Source: Melanopsichium pennsylvanicum (taxonomy: Eukaryota > Basidiomycota > Ustilaginomycetes > Ustilaginales). From it: a DNA stretch of 64,000 bases. The translations under genes were made by a program, and so were the position numbers. Below, one piece after another: positions 41,872 to 52,636 of the stretch. The notes under the pieces were generated by a model that made no database searches, was not told the origin of the DNA, and saw nothing but the letters and a program-made list of their open reading frames with translations. Location of the stretch: assembly GCA_900208305.1 (NCBI GenBank), contig OAPG01000001.1:1550001-1614000 (forward strand), read 5' to 3'. Position 1 is the first letter of the stretch, and every line of letters starts with the position of its first letter.

Positions 41872-43230
41872 ATGCCCTTTGCCCAGCTGGTGATTGGTCC
41901 CCCCGGTTCAGGCAAAACCACCTACTGTTTTGGCCAATATCAATTTCTCTCCTTGCTGTCTAGACCTTGTAGCGTTGTCAACCTGGATCCCGCTAACGAT
42001 CGACTTCCGTACCCATGTGCTGTAGACATCAACAAGCTCATCTCGGTGCGAGATGTTATGTCCGAGCTCTCGCTTGGTCCCAACGCCGCCATGTTGTACT
42101 GCATCGAGTACCTCGAAAAGAATGTCGATTGGCTCATACACGAGCTCAAGAGGGTCATAGACGACCAGCGTCAAGGCAAGACGGGCCAGATTGCAGGTTC
42201 TGGTGATCAACAGACACCCATTGGGCCAGTCAGTCCTGGTTTCGAATACTTGGTCTTCGACTTGCCCGGCCAGGTCGAGCTTTCGACAAACCATCCATCA
42301 CTCAAACGCATTCTTGAGACACTAGAGAAGCAGCTCGGACTTCGTTTCGTGGCGGTTCATCTCACCGACGCAACACATATCACCGACGCTTCTCGATACG
42401 TTTCCATACTCATCTTGGCATTGAGAGCAATGCTATCCCTCGAGCTGCCGCATGTCAATGTGCTCTCCAAAGTGGATCTGCTCGGCCAAAATTACATATC
42501 GAGGTCCAAATCTACCGATCGCTATGATCTGCATAGCGACGGCGATGAAGACATTGAAAGCTACAAGGGTTCCGACGAGAAAATGGACGATGAGCCCAAC
42601 AGTCGCGCAGGCATGGGCTTGCAATCCGACTTGGCTTTCAACCTCGATTTTTACACTCAGGTTCAAGACCTCTCCTACCTTCGAGACCTTCTTTCACAAT
42701 CAGCTCCAGGCTCATCACGGCGGAACGAAAAGTACGGCAAATTGAATCGAGCCATCTGCGAACTCGTGGAAGATTTTGGACTCGTTTCGTTCGAAACTCT
42801 GGCAGTCGAGGACAAGCGATCCATGTTTAGACTGTTGCAGGTTCTCGATAAAGCAGTCGGCTACATCTACGTCTCGTCCTCGAACCGTGCGCTCGAGTTT
42901 GGCGAAGAGGAGGAAGAGGGAGCTTACGAGCCAGGCAGAGCTTCAGCCACTGCATCGGCAGCCCTCAGAGTGCAGGCACGTCCTGGCGGCATGGGCGCAG
43001 ATCCACATGCTCTGTTCAGTGTTGCTGATCGAGGCGATCCGCTCGGCTGGGGAGATGCGTTGGAGGTGCAGGAGAGGTACATTGATCATCGGGAGCTGTA
43101 TGAGGAAGTCGAAATGGAAGAGCGCAAACAGCGACACGAGAAGGAATGGGAGGACAAGGTCTGGTCCGAAGTTCGCAAGGTTGCAAAGGAGGAACAGCAC
43201 AAGAAGAACGGTAGCCAGGCGCAACCTTGA
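41872..43230 (+). CDS. GPN2: GPN-loop GTPase 2
   Basis: Small dimerising GTPase that helps assemble and import RNA polymerase II and III. The single exon encodes 452 aa, longer than yeast Npa3 paralogue Gpn2 (347 aa) because of low-complexity inserts. The P-loop is GPPGSGKTT (9–17). The defining Gly-Pro-Asn loop is at 69–71 (LGPNAAML). LVFDLPGQVEL is the G3 switch and NVLSKVDLL the base-specificity motif. An acidic insert (about 220–245) and an acidic/Glu-Lys C-terminus are extra. The C-terminal helix (HRELYEEVEMEERKQRHEKE) is typically coiled. Start chosen at the ATG that places MPFAQLVIGPPG at the N-terminus, as in the family. Confidence 0.94.
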   Translation: MPFAQLVIGPPGSGKTTYCFGQYQFLSLLSRPCSVVNLDPANDRLPYPCAVDINKLISVRDVMSELSLGPNAAMLYCIEYLEKNVDWLIHELKRVIDDQRQGKTGQIAGSGDQQTPIGPVSPGFEYLVFDLPGQVELSTNHPSLKRILETLEKQLGLRFVAVHLTDATHITDASRYVSILILALRAMLSLELPHVNVLSKVDLLGQNYISRSKSTDRYDLHSDGDEDIESYKGSDEKMDDEPNSRAGMGLQSDLAFNLDFYTQVQDLSYLRDLLSQSAPGSSRRNEKYGKLNRAICELVEDFGLVSFETLAVEDKRSMFRLLQVLDKAVGYIYVSSSNRALEFGEEEEEGAYEPGRASATASAALRVQARPGGMGADPHALFSVADRGDPLGWGDALEVQERYIDHRELYEEVEMEERKQRHEKEWEDKVWSEVRKVAKEEQHKKNGSQAQP

Positions 43231-43482
43231 AACGCTGCATAGCATCTTCATCTTACAACCTAAGCTTTTGTAACCCTAGCGCAATCATACATTACGAGTT
43301 GTATACACCCTTGGTCGAGTTTGGTTTTTTATGACTTGAAGTTGATCTGCATTTCAATGAGAAGCAGAGGGTATACGTTACAGGATCTGGAGTACAAAGG
43401 AGCATTTCCAAGGTGGTATGGTGGCAAAATACAGAGATAAGATATACGAGCAAGTCTGAGCAAGACATACAATCAGAAGATA

Positions 43483-43989
43483 CTAGAGACCGTGAGCGGC
43501 AAAGACATTCTCCTTGTGCTCGCTGACGCCTTGTTTTGTTGTCAAGATGTCGTGGATCTCCTGCGGCGGGTCCAGATCCAGGTCCTTTGCGCGCTGCCAT
43601 CGTTCCAGCCTCGACATGCCCATGCAGGGTCCGTAGTTAGGATCCAAATCAAACACTCTCAAAATTTGCTGGATGCGGTTCTCGTGATCGATATGAACCG
43701 TCTTTGAAGCGGGAATGTTCATGGTCTTCCTGGTCTTACGCCAGACACCTTCCCATCGCGAGTCATCCACATCGAGATCCTCCGATTTCGAGTCAGAGTC
43801 ATCTTCCTTGACTGCTACTGTTGATGTGGGTAAGGGTGTACGAAGCTTGGATTTGATGGGTCTATTTGAAGTGGACTTGAGATCGGTCTTGGCCTTGAGC
43901 TGATCTTTGGCCGAAGCTGAGAAGGTTGATTTAGGCTTGGATTGCGCCTTGAAAGAGAGCGGTTTCTGTGTTGAAGCCTTAGGCGGCAT
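43483..43989 (-). CDS. DNA polymerase delta small subunit (POLD4/Cdm1-like)
   Basis: Smallest subunit of DNA polymerase delta, which stabilises the replicative polymerase. The single exon encodes 168 aa from MPPKASTQK. The C-terminal 60 residues hold the family signature: ILRVFDLDPNYGPCMGMSRLERWQRAKDLDLDPPQEIHDIL (described in two overlapping blocks: YGPCMGMSRLERW and LDPPQEIHDIL). The N-terminal 100 residues are Lys/Ser/Pro-rich and basic, then acidic, and look disordered. A perfect PCNA-binding box is not evident. A longer frame to 44196 adds sequence without family likeness, so the shorter start is preferred. It converges with GPN2 (252 bp between stops). Confidence 0.86.
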   Translation of the reverse strand: MPPKASTQKPLSFKAQSKPKSTFSASAKDQLKAKTDLKSTSNRPIKSKLRTPLPTSTVAVKEDDSDSKSEDLDVDDSRWEGVWRKTRKTMNIPASKTVHIDHENRIQQILRVFDLDPNYGPCMGMSRLERWQRAKDLDLDPPQEIHDILTTKQGVSEHKENVFAAHGL

Positions 43990-46370
43990 GGTTGTGTCTT
44001 TTCGAAAGCTGCGTGAAAGAGATGGACGAGCCTTGGTACGGTTTGGAAAACGATGAACGAGATGTTGTAACTTGGATAGCGAGTAGTTGGAGGCATCTGG
44101 CGATGACGATGAAAGCAGTTCAGGTCGCATCCGGCAATTGCTGAGTGAGGGGCAGTGTGGAGCATAAACCAACATTTCAGTCCATTTTCGCAGCATGCGT
44201 ATGTTACGCCATAAAATTTCAACATCTTCTTAAAATTTACCTAAATTTTCTCGATTGCACGATCTTACACGGCTTTTGGGTGAAAAATGTGTGTCTTCTT
44301 GTCCGAAGGTTGTCTTCGGATCGCTGCGCAGCGTGAGATGGCTTCGACCACTGTACGCCAGTTGACTCGCTCTATTTGACATGGGCGTAGGCTTTCCGTC
44401 TCGGGAAGGCCAATTTCCGCGAATCGCTCTCGGCCCTCGCCGCTCTAAGCGAGCTGTGTACCATTGGACGGCGAAATCGTCGCCTGCCTAACTTCATCTG
44501 CTTTCGAAAGATGGCGTACCACAAGGTGCCTCCTTCTTCCATTGGCGAACTAGTACAGCCGTCAACTTCGTCGGCTCTCTGACTGCCCGCTGACTTATGA
44601 AGAATTTTTGTGGTCGATGCTGCAGTGTGCATAAGTGGCTATCGTTCATCATCAGGCCGGATGACACTCATCCATTCTGTCCAGTCCGTTCAGTTGCATT
44701 GGATCAAACGCAGTCCCGAACAGCATGCGCGAACCCTGTCTATTGTTACCCCGCCATCAAACGTCTTTCATAACTTACACAGGATCGAGGGCCTACACCA
44801 ATAATTTTTTGCACTCGGCGCTGCAATCTTTGTGACAACGCCCCGAGCTCTACCCACTTAATGTCTTGAACGCCAAGTGGCATAATCCGATCCCCTTTCT
44901 GGTGCCCTCGTTCCCGTCGAAAGTAATGAGCCAAGAACGCCTCTCCTGTCCGGGGCCGTTTGTTGGCGCTGACCTCTGCATTGCTGTCGATCTGGACAGC
45001 AGCCCAGTGGGAGCGATCCAGGGTGACAAGAAATTAACTTACTCCTGATTTAGTGGCTGGCATCGCCCACAATACATAGATGGTTTGCAAAGTGCTGTAA
45101 GACCTCGAGTGGTCTTGCGCAGTCAATGTGTCTGGTCCGGCAACTTGCTCCAGAATATGAGACGTAAAAATAGGCTTTTTTGCCTTGCAACGCCCGCTGT
45201 ACCATCTGTGTGTTGCGGACTCCGTGAACGCATTTCCTAAGCTGACGAACGACGCATCCAAGGCAGTTGCTGCTGCTATTGTTGATGCCGAGACCGAGCG
45301 AGGTCTAGGAAGCAGCCCAAATGGCTGAAATTTCCTGTTTTTGTTTTTTTGTGTAGAAATTTCTAAGACCGGAGTTGAGTCGTTTGTGCGTCCGGCAGCT
45401 GCAAGAGGTTCATCAGCCGGTTGTTCGGGTGAATCGGACCAGGGCCATCGTTGATTTAGGTCGAAACGAGTCGAGATGGGCCGAAAAGACGGCGTGCAGG
45501 CAGCCGGGACCGCAAGCACAAGCCATAGAGCACCACAAAGCAGCACACCAAGGCGACATAATCAACTCACAGATGCCAAATGTCCACCTCTCACACGCTC
45601 ACGTGCTCTGTATCTCCTTTCGCCCCGTGACCCTTTCTGATATGGTGTATGTGGCTGTGACCTACCAGTACAACACATCGCGTCCGCCGACGTCGGCACA
45701 ATCTCTTTTTCATTTTCCATCACTTGCTTCTTGATGTTGGCTCTTGGTCAATGATATCACTGTTTTATCCTACGACTACGATTCGCCGCCAAGAAGCATC
45801 CGATTCATACCTCACTTCGGCATACGCTTCCTCCAAAAGATCGACCCCGTCCACTTTCGCAGCCTGCACGTGCCGATTGAGCCTCAGCATTGACAAACAA
45901 CAGGCCGTGTCTGTCTTTCTTCTTCTCTCCAATCTCTGTCGTTCTCATTGCACGCTGTTCAAACAAACGCCACAGACACCAGCACAACTCCTCGCTCTCG
46001 GCGTCACCTCCCATATCGGAACCCAGTCTAAGCTGCGGTTTCTCACTGCGGTCAAGGATTACTTTACCCTTCATTTCTTCCAGCCAACATCATCCAATCG
46101 TGCTCGATCTCACACTGAGCAAAGTCAGGCTGTACACGTGCCATCTCTGCTGCGGAATATCGTTGCAACCCATAGCTCACCCAAATCCGTCACTGTCGCT
46201 TCATCACTTCGACCATCGCCGATGCTCTCAATGCCTTAAACAAACACCAGACATCTTATCTTCTCACCACTGTCCGGTCGTACAAGCCAATAAAGGCCTC
46301 TGCCCCGCACACATCGCGTGCATTGGAGCATCACTATCACACCTCGCGGTGTTCCGCAGGTGCATACAAC
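43990..46370. other. Divergent region POLD4-like / Zn2Cys6 gene
   Basis: 2.4 kb between divergent genes. The half nearer the regulator (about 45700–46370) is pyrimidine-rich with overlapping open frames of 171 and 193 residues, consistent with a long 5' leader with upstream ORFs. A minus-strand frame at 45034–45546 begins with a hydrophobic stretch but has no ATG. No RNA gene or repeat was recognised. Confidence 0.45.
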
Positions 46371-49300
46371 ATGAAAATGGATGCAGATCCATCACGAGGA
46401 CCACAACATCCAAGAGATCGACCCCCACCTCCTCACGACCCATCCTACGGACCAAGTGCATCCTTTCGTGATGAAACTTTCAGGACGCGTCCACCGCCGG
46501 ACCCAGCACGTCGCTACTCTCGCACTGATCTAGAACAGTCACCCATGCGTTCTCGTGGACACGCAGGGTGGCCAGATCAGGAACCACCACCAGGCTCTTT
46601 CGGAACGCGGGAAGGTCCACCCCTTCCTCGATCAGGCTATTCTTATCCTGTTGGCGCTCGATCAGGTCCGTATTCCCCATCAGACTTGCCTCGACCATCA
46701 CGATCATCCCATCCAGATGAATTTTACGCAGAGTACTATGCAGAGCATCCGCCCCAGGTGCCTGCGCCGCAAGATGGGGCCATCGTGGTTTCGCATCCTC
46801 CGCCTCATCGGCTGACCCCTTTCGGAGATGAAGTTCTTCCCCTCGACGGTCGTGGTCCGGGTGTGCTAGATGCACGTGATCCTTACCTTCCGCCACGACG
46901 TCTCTCGGGTGCCGCGAAGGCTGGGTCACACAGCTATGCCGAAGCTCCATTCCATTCAAACAGGCAGGTCATCGGCCATTTCGCCGATCCGAGATCAGAT
47001 CCAACCCGTGCGCGACCGCCTTCACCAGGTCCGATGCCATCGGCTTATCCTAGCGCAGTGCCGCCGCCAAGACGGATCAGTGACGCCTCTCCGCCCTACT
47101 CTAGTGAACCCGCCGACTTGATTTTGCATAGAGACAAGAAAGCAAGGCTCGACCTCTACACAGAAAGGGCTCCACCGGGCCCAGATACCATGCTACGTCC
47201 GCCGCCTCTTCGCACTTCCTCTTCGCATCGCTCTGTCGCTTCTACCACGGCTGAGTGGACGGACAGAGGCGATCTGAGGGACCGGCAAGTGCGTCCTTCC
47301 TTCCACGCTGACTCTGCCAGCAAAGTCGGCCGATTCAGCGACTGGCCCGAGTCAGAGAGAGCCCATTTGAGTCGACGCACCTCAGCAGTCTCGCACAATT
47401 CTCTAGATTACGGGCACGGACAGGGTAGCGAGGCCATGTCAAGTCCAAGTAACAAGGTTAAGAGGCGCAAACGAGCCGTCCTGAGCTGCACCGAATGCAA
47501 GCAGCGCAAGATCAAGTGCGATCGCAACGTGCCTAACTGCGGATCCTGCGTTCGACGAGGCGTCGCGCATCTCTGCCGATGGGGTGACGAACGTGACTTC
47601 CTACCAGCTGCGCCGGCGAGCAACATCACGCCTTCCAACGCCGCGCTCATGGCTAGGATCGCTCAGCTTGAGGCTCAAGTTCGCGTGTTGCAGTCGTCTT
47701 CCACATCACCATCCGCAGTGCATGATGCATCTGCATCGGAACGTGGAATAAGCCAGCGCGGTACTACCAAGTATGGCGCCTCAGACTCTTCGGGCAGCCG
47801 TTCGTCTTGCTTTCCCGGTCCATCCAGCATTCACAATCCGCCCGACTTTACCAGTCGAGACCGCACCACTGCTGGCAGCAAGCACAATACCGACTATGCA
47901 AGTAGGCGCGGTGCACTAGGCCAGCATAATGAGGAAGAGGAGGCAGAAGAGAGCGAGCAGAGTGACGACAGCGCTGAGTCTGGTGCCGAAAACGCTGGCG
48001 ACTTGCTTCGTGCGCTCGCACATGGTTCGTCGCTCAAAGACAACAGCAGAAACACTCCACCTCGACGCAACGAGTCGTCCGCTTCCGACAAGCCCCGCAC
48101 GGATGGATCCGGAGCCAGCCGTGCAGATGGCAGCAACCAGGCCGACATCAGAGATACTGCGCGTGAGAGCCATGGCTCTGACATCAGAAGAAGTTTTGTT
48201 CCGGTTGACGAGGAGCGAGCCTCTACAGCCATCTTCGACATCTTCACACCCGATGTGCGCGGCAACAAAACCGAGTCTCTCAACACCGTCCTACTCGAAG
48301 CAATGGATCTACTGCCTTCGCGCTACAAGATCGAAGCCCTCATCGATCATTATCTCTGCGAAGCTGAGCCACTTGTTCAATCTATTCACAAGCCCTCTCT
48401 CTTGAAACGGCTCCATCAATTTTGGACAGCTCTCGATAGCGTCCGAGACGCCGCCAGTTCAGCTCCGCCTCTGCCGTTGCCTGACATGCAGTTCGCAGCA
48501 ATGCTGCTAGCCATGTGCGAAGCTGCATGCGAATTCATGACACCAGCTGAGGTCCTTGACAGCGAGATCTGCATATCGCGCACATCCATCAACGACCGAC
48601 TCGCCTTGCTCGCTCGCACATCCCTGGCTTTGCTCAGTATTGGTCAATTCGTACGTCGTCCCGACATTTGGGGGTTGCAGACCATCATTGTATTGCGACA
48701 CTACTGCTACAACCGTGATGTTCGCGAGGAGTACACAATTTTGTGCACGATGGCCGTCAAGGCTGCCGAATTTATGGGATTGCACCGCCTGGGTTCGGCA
48801 CTCACCGATGAAGAGCGCTGGCAAGACGAGAAACGCGCCCGTGGTCAGTCTGCCGTTAATGGCAAGGGCTCAGCTTCGGCTTCAGCTCATCGTTGGAAAT
48901 TGCTCACTTCCACTCAGATCCATGACGGCTTCGAGACCGATTCTGATGGGGAAGATCTCGATCCGGATCGTCGAGAGAGGGCCGACATGAATGCTATGTG
49001 GCTTCCTCGGGGTGCCCGTCGCAGGAATTGGGATCTTGCAGCTACAAAGCGGTATGAGGAAGGCAGTCGTGTCAGCAGAGAGCTCGGACGCAAGGTATGG
49101 TTCGCCTTCGCGACCTTAGATTGGTTGAGCGCCTCTTTCTTCGATCGATGCTATCACTGCAAAGACGAGATGTTCACAACGCAGAGTCCGCAAAATATCG
49201 ACGATGGTGATTTGACCGATAGCGACTCTGTCACCTTCGACGACTCTCACGACAGCGATCGGCCACCTCGAGCTCACAATCCTTTCCTCGGCAAGATCCG

Positions 49301-50624
49301 CGTCGTCAGCGTACCCACCAACAACAGCTTCATTCCGATCCACATAGAATTCTGTCATACTGTGCGCAGCATCGCAGATGCCCTCAATCACGGCGATGAA
49401 TCGTTTGAGACGGTCCTTGCCATTGAAGCCCGCTTCCGTGAAATTCTGAGGTCACTTCCACGCTTTTTCAAACTCAATGGCGAAAGTGAATACGATCCAG
49501 AGATCCATCAGCTTCATCGCGAAAGGCCGTATCTTTCTGTTCAACGAGCCATCATCCACGAAAGCATCCACCATCGACTACTCAAACTACACCGGCTCTA
49601 CATGAGCCGAGGCTATCGGAATGCCAAATACATACACTCAACCAGGACGTGCATCGAAAGTGCCCGCGTCGTCATTGGTACCTTGCGCGCCCTCGACAAA
49701 GCTGACTGCCGTGCGCAAAGGCATTGGATTTTCAAGTTCCACATCTTCCACGCCGTCCTGGCTCTGCAGGTCGATCTGCTGTACCTCGCAAGGCAGCCCG
49801 TCAACCGAGAGATCCTCGCAAAACGCGCTGACGTCGTTGCCGGCCTCAAGATGCTGCACGCTCGTACCGATATCGAAGGCCGGAACCCGTTGCTTGCATC
49901 TTCGCTCAAGGTGATGAAAGTTCTCCGTGAGGAAGAGCAAGCACGCCGAGCAAAGCATTCCGCAGGCTCAGAGGCGTCAGCTGGTTCCGAACACGTTGCT
50001 GCGAGCTCGCCTTCGAACATCGCAGGCTCGGAGCAGAAGTCCAACGGCCGTGACTGGACTGCGGCGTCCGAGTCCACTGGCGATCTGGCCGAGCATCTGG
50101 AACGACGCATCAAGGAGACATGGTACACGGTCGAAGTCGACAAGCTGCATGACCGGGCGGCAGTTCTGCGCAGCATGGCGGCCGACACAGGCTCACCTGC
50201 GACCCGAGTTCCTCAGAAACTGGAGGCAATCTCTAGGACTCCTTCGACCGAAGATGTCGCCTCCCTTCGCACCGCAGCGGATGTCAAAACGCGAGGAGGC
50301 GGCAAAAATGCCGCCCTTGACGGAGATCTCGCAAACTCGAGAGGTGCGGTGTTGTCGGATTCCGGAGGAAGCGATACCGAACTGGACGACTATCTGAAGC
50401 TCTTGTCCTCCTACCAGAATCCAGATGACGCCCCTGGCGGCGCACACTTTTTTGAGGTACTCGACGATATGGCTCTCGAGAACGGATCCACCAATAAGCT
50501 CGCCTTCGGAAAGGAGATGGCTTTGCCACTCATCCGGGATCTCTCTCCCCCATTGCCTATGCTACGAGGCGCCACAGATCTTGCTGCTGCTGGAGCAGGG
50601 TTCGACGCCTTCACCACCACTTGA
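46371..50624 (+). CDS. Zn2Cys6 transcription factor (Fungal_trans type)
   Basis: Large fungal regulator, 1417 aa in one exon. The first ~360 residues are Pro/Arg/Ser-rich and disordered. The binuclear zinc cluster uses Cys373, 376, 383, 390, 393 and 402 (CTECKQRKIKCDRNVPNC; spacing 2-6-6-2-8) after a basic KVKRRKRA run. A short coiled dimer helix follows (ARIAQLEAQVRVLQ). An acidic Ser-rich region precedes the middle homology domain, starting near residue 620 (PSRYKIEALIDHYLCEAEPL; MLLAMCEAACEFM; VRRPDIWGLQTIIVL; MAVKAAEFMGLHRLG; KVWFAFATLDWLSASFF). The target genes are unknown. ATG at 46371 is the first in frame; upstream in-frame sequence lacks an ATG. Confidence 0.9.
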   Translation: MKMDADPSRGPQHPRDRPPPPHDPSYGPSASFRDETFRTRPPPDPARRYSRTDLEQSPMRSRGHAGWPDQEPPPGSFGTREGPPLPRSGYSYPVGARSGPYSPSDLPRPSRSSHPDEFYAEYYAEHPPQVPAPQDGAIVVSHPPPHRLTPFGDEVLPLDGRGPGVLDARDPYLPPRRLSGAAKAGSHSYAEAPFHSNRQVIGHFADPRSDPTRARPPSPGPMPSAYPSAVPPPRRISDASPPYSSEPADLILHRDKKARLDLYTERAPPGPDTMLRPPPLRTSSSHRSVASTTAEWTDRGDLRDRQVRPSFHADSASKVGRFSDWPESERAHLSRRTSAVSHNSLDYGHGQGSEAMSSPSNKVKRRKRAVLSCTECKQRKIKCDRNVPNCGSCVRRGVAHLCRWGDERDFLPAAPASNITPSNAALMARIAQLEAQVRVLQSSSTSPSAVHDASASERGISQRGTTKYGASDSSGSRSSCFPGPSSIHNPPDFTSRDRTTAGSKHNTDYASRRGALGQHNEEEEAEESEQSDDSAESGAENAGDLLRALAHGSSLKDNSRNTPPRRNESSASDKPRTDGSGASRADGSNQADIRDTARESHGSDIRRSFVPVDEERASTAIFDIFTPDVRGNKTESLNTVLLEAMDLLPSRYKIEALIDHYLCEAEPLVQSIHKPSLLKRLHQFWTALDSVRDAASSAPPLPLPDMQFAAMLLAMCEAACEFMTPAEVLDSEICISRTSINDRLALLARTSLALLSIGQFVRRPDIWGLQTIIVLRHYCYNRDVREEYTILCTMAVKAAEFMGLHRLGSALTDEERWQDEKRARGQSAVNGKGSASASAHRWKLLTSTQIHDGFETDSDGEDLDPDRRERADMNAMWLPRGARRRNWDLAATKRYEEGSRVSRELGRKVWFAFATLDWLSASFFDRCYHCKDEMFTTQSPQNIDDGDLTDSDSVTFDDSHDSDRPPRAHNPFLGKIRVVSVPTNNSFIPIHIEFCHTVRSIADALNHGDESFETVLAIEARFREILRSLPRFFKLNGESEYDPEIHQLHRERPYLSVQRAIIHESIHHRLLKLHRLYMSRGYRNAKYIHSTRTCIESARVVIGTLRALDKADCRAQRHWIFKFHIFHAVLALQVDLLYLARQPVNREILAKRADVVAGLKMLHARTDIEGRNPLLASSLKVMKVLREEEQARRAKHSAGSEASAGSEHVAASSPSNIAGSEQKSNGRDWTAASESTGDLAEHLERRIKETWYTVEVDKLHDRAAVLRSMAADTGSPATRVPQKLEAISRTPSTEDVASLRTAADVKTRGGGKNAALDGDLANSRGAVLSDSGGSDTELDDYLKLLSSYQNPDDAPGGAHFFEVLDDMALENGSTNKLAFGKEMALPLIRDLSPPLPMLRGATDLAAAGAGFDAFTTT

Positions 50625-50796
50625 GAACAGTGTCAAGGCGCGACAATGGGAACGAACGATCTAAATTCGTCTTTCGAAACATACTGTACAGTAAATACAG
50701 TAATTTAGATTATCTTCCACCGTCTCTGGAGCTGCCTCATTCATGCAGTCAACAACGTTAGATGACCTTGGGACCAACTCGAAACGCAATTTTAGA

Positions 50797-50801
<5 letters not shown>

Positions 50802-50830
<29 letters not shown>
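50802..50830. repeat. 29-base C homopolymer
   Basis: Uninterrupted poly-C about 180 bp after the stop of the first Zn2Cys6 gene. Its length in the assembly may be unreliable. Poly-C/poly-G can form i-motif or quadruplex structures. Confidence 0.85.
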
Positions 50831-52330
50831 TTCCCTTCCCGCTTTCCTTTTCCTCGCCATCTCTTTCGATCTACCCAAGCGCTGCAATTCATCTGTTTTC
50901 TATAGCTTAAGCAAGTGATGGCATCCTGAAAGAAGCTTTGTTCGTTCGACTGAGGATGCGTGATACTCGTTTTAGAGCAATGGTATCGTGAAAATTACAT
51001 TTTCAGTGTGTCGAGTGACAGGTGTAGTGCGGTAAATGAGAGTGGATAAGCTTTGCATGGATACCACGCGAAGCGCCAAGAAAAGCGGAGTGCATTCCTC
51101 GCATGGAACCTGTGCAAAATACGAAACCCCTCCGCCCTTCCACCTCTGCAATCGGCCCTCTCTGGGCTGTCTCCGCTTGTTTAGTATAAAAATTGAATTC
51201 TTTTTTTTCATGTTGTTCAGCCAGTTTCAATTCGATATGAATGGGCACTGCAGTCTGTGAAAGTCGTTGGCCAAAAAATGATTGGCCGTCTCTGTGTACC
51301 GGTGGGGCCAAACACGTGATTGGCTGTGACCGGCGAATTCTCAAATCTAGTTTGCCCAGTAATTTTCAAGCTGAGTTGTCGAAACGTCTTTGTGATTTAA
51401 AAATTGAAGATGGTCCCATAATTCCACAGTAAAGGACAAGCTCATCTTAGTTGAAGTAGTTGGTGCGATCGAAACGGTGGCACCAAAGTTAAATTTGCTG
51501 CTGTCTGGAAAATTTCAAGATTTGACTGCAAGCTTCACGTCTAACATGAATCCAACAAGCTTCAATTCTTTTAGAGAGGCGCGGAGAATTCGTGATTCGC
51601 TTCTTCCTCTTTTATAGTTTGCCATGCGTCACCCACTTTAGTCTTCTATCTGCAACTTCGATTCATGCTTGATGTGTTGGTAGAGCACAATCGACGCTCT
51701 CCAATTGGTCGAATGGTCCAGCAAAACTATAGAGAGCCGCCTACCCTGAGCAGATACGCTCGGCGAAGAATCTGTCCACGTTACGATCGCTTTGTATCGA
51801 CCGTTTTCCTCTTTCAGATGTCCAAGATAAAGACATTCTTGAGGAGTGATTCACCATTGTCACCTAGTCTTCTCACAGTCAGGCTTCTGATCACATCCAT
51901 TTGCCAGACTCTGCTGGAAAAGTTTAACTTGGTTTTTGCTCTTTCTCTGAAAACAAATAACTCCATATTTCTCCCATTACCTACGACATCTAGCCGAGGT
52001 CGGTTCTGCTCAACGTGGGGGCTTCAAGAGTCTCGGCGTCCACGCGGAAATTTCAAAGGCGTGCTCATTTGACCGGTGTCCTCGCCGCATCGGAAATTTC
52101 GTCCATTGATCCAATCAGCCCACCATATTGTAATGCTCTACCAAAGTACTCAACTTGCAGAAACCCGCTCTGACCAGGAAACGCTCCAGACTCATCAATG
52201 CTTGGGAGAAATCTTGCTGTGACTGTATTGATCTTATCTCGAGCCTCGTTGAACCCATCCCGTAGGTTTCCGAATCGCTCCCGATCCTGTTGCACATCCT
52301 CATCTGTCCAACCATTCCGCTGGATTTGAT

Positions 52331-52367
52331 TGGTCATCCTTGCTTTCTTCATTCGCAAGGATGACCA
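52331..52367. repeat. 13-bp perfect inverted repeat
   Basis: Arms TGGTCATCCTTGC (52331–52343) and GCAAGGATGACCA (52355–52367) surround an 11-base loop. It could form a hairpin in RNA or DNA near the 3' side of the second regulator. Confidence 0.75.
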
Positions 52368-52636
52368 TCAATTCAGAACTGAATACCATCGCGGTGTCCA
52401 CGAGATGCACCTAAGTCTCGCCCGAGCCATCAACCAAGCTCGCGGAGGGAAAGTCAGTCGGTTTTCCCGCGACCCTCGCAGGTCTTTCCACGGATCGCAC
52501 GCCTCAAACTAAGCACTTCTTACCATGAATCACGCCCAGGCGTACTGTACATCGCAAAAGCTGCATCACGCAGGCTCGGCAAAGTAGTTGGTGAGGTGTA
52601 CAGATGGTCGTCATGCATCGGACTTGGCTCGCATGT

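Larger units (their letters stand above)
50625..52636. other. 2 kb convergent gap between two regulators
   Basis: No recognised gene between the two Zn2Cys6 genes. It contains a 29-C homopolymer at 50802–50830, an AT-rich part around 51180–51620, and a 13-bp inverted repeat at 52331–52367. A minus-strand frame near 52065–52345 could encode about 93 aa without low complexity (contains NGWTDEDVQQDRERFGN), but it matches nothing I know. Confidence 0.5.

Noticed and set aside
45034..45546. Minus-strand frame with a signal-peptide-like start (candidate secreted protein)
   Set aside because: The hydrophobic start follows a GTG codon; no ATG is in frame before an upstream stop, and no convincing upstream exon was found.
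52065..52358. About 93-residue minus-strand frame without low complexity
   Set aside because: It matches no family I know, and frames of this length are common by chance here. It is noted in the gap description only.
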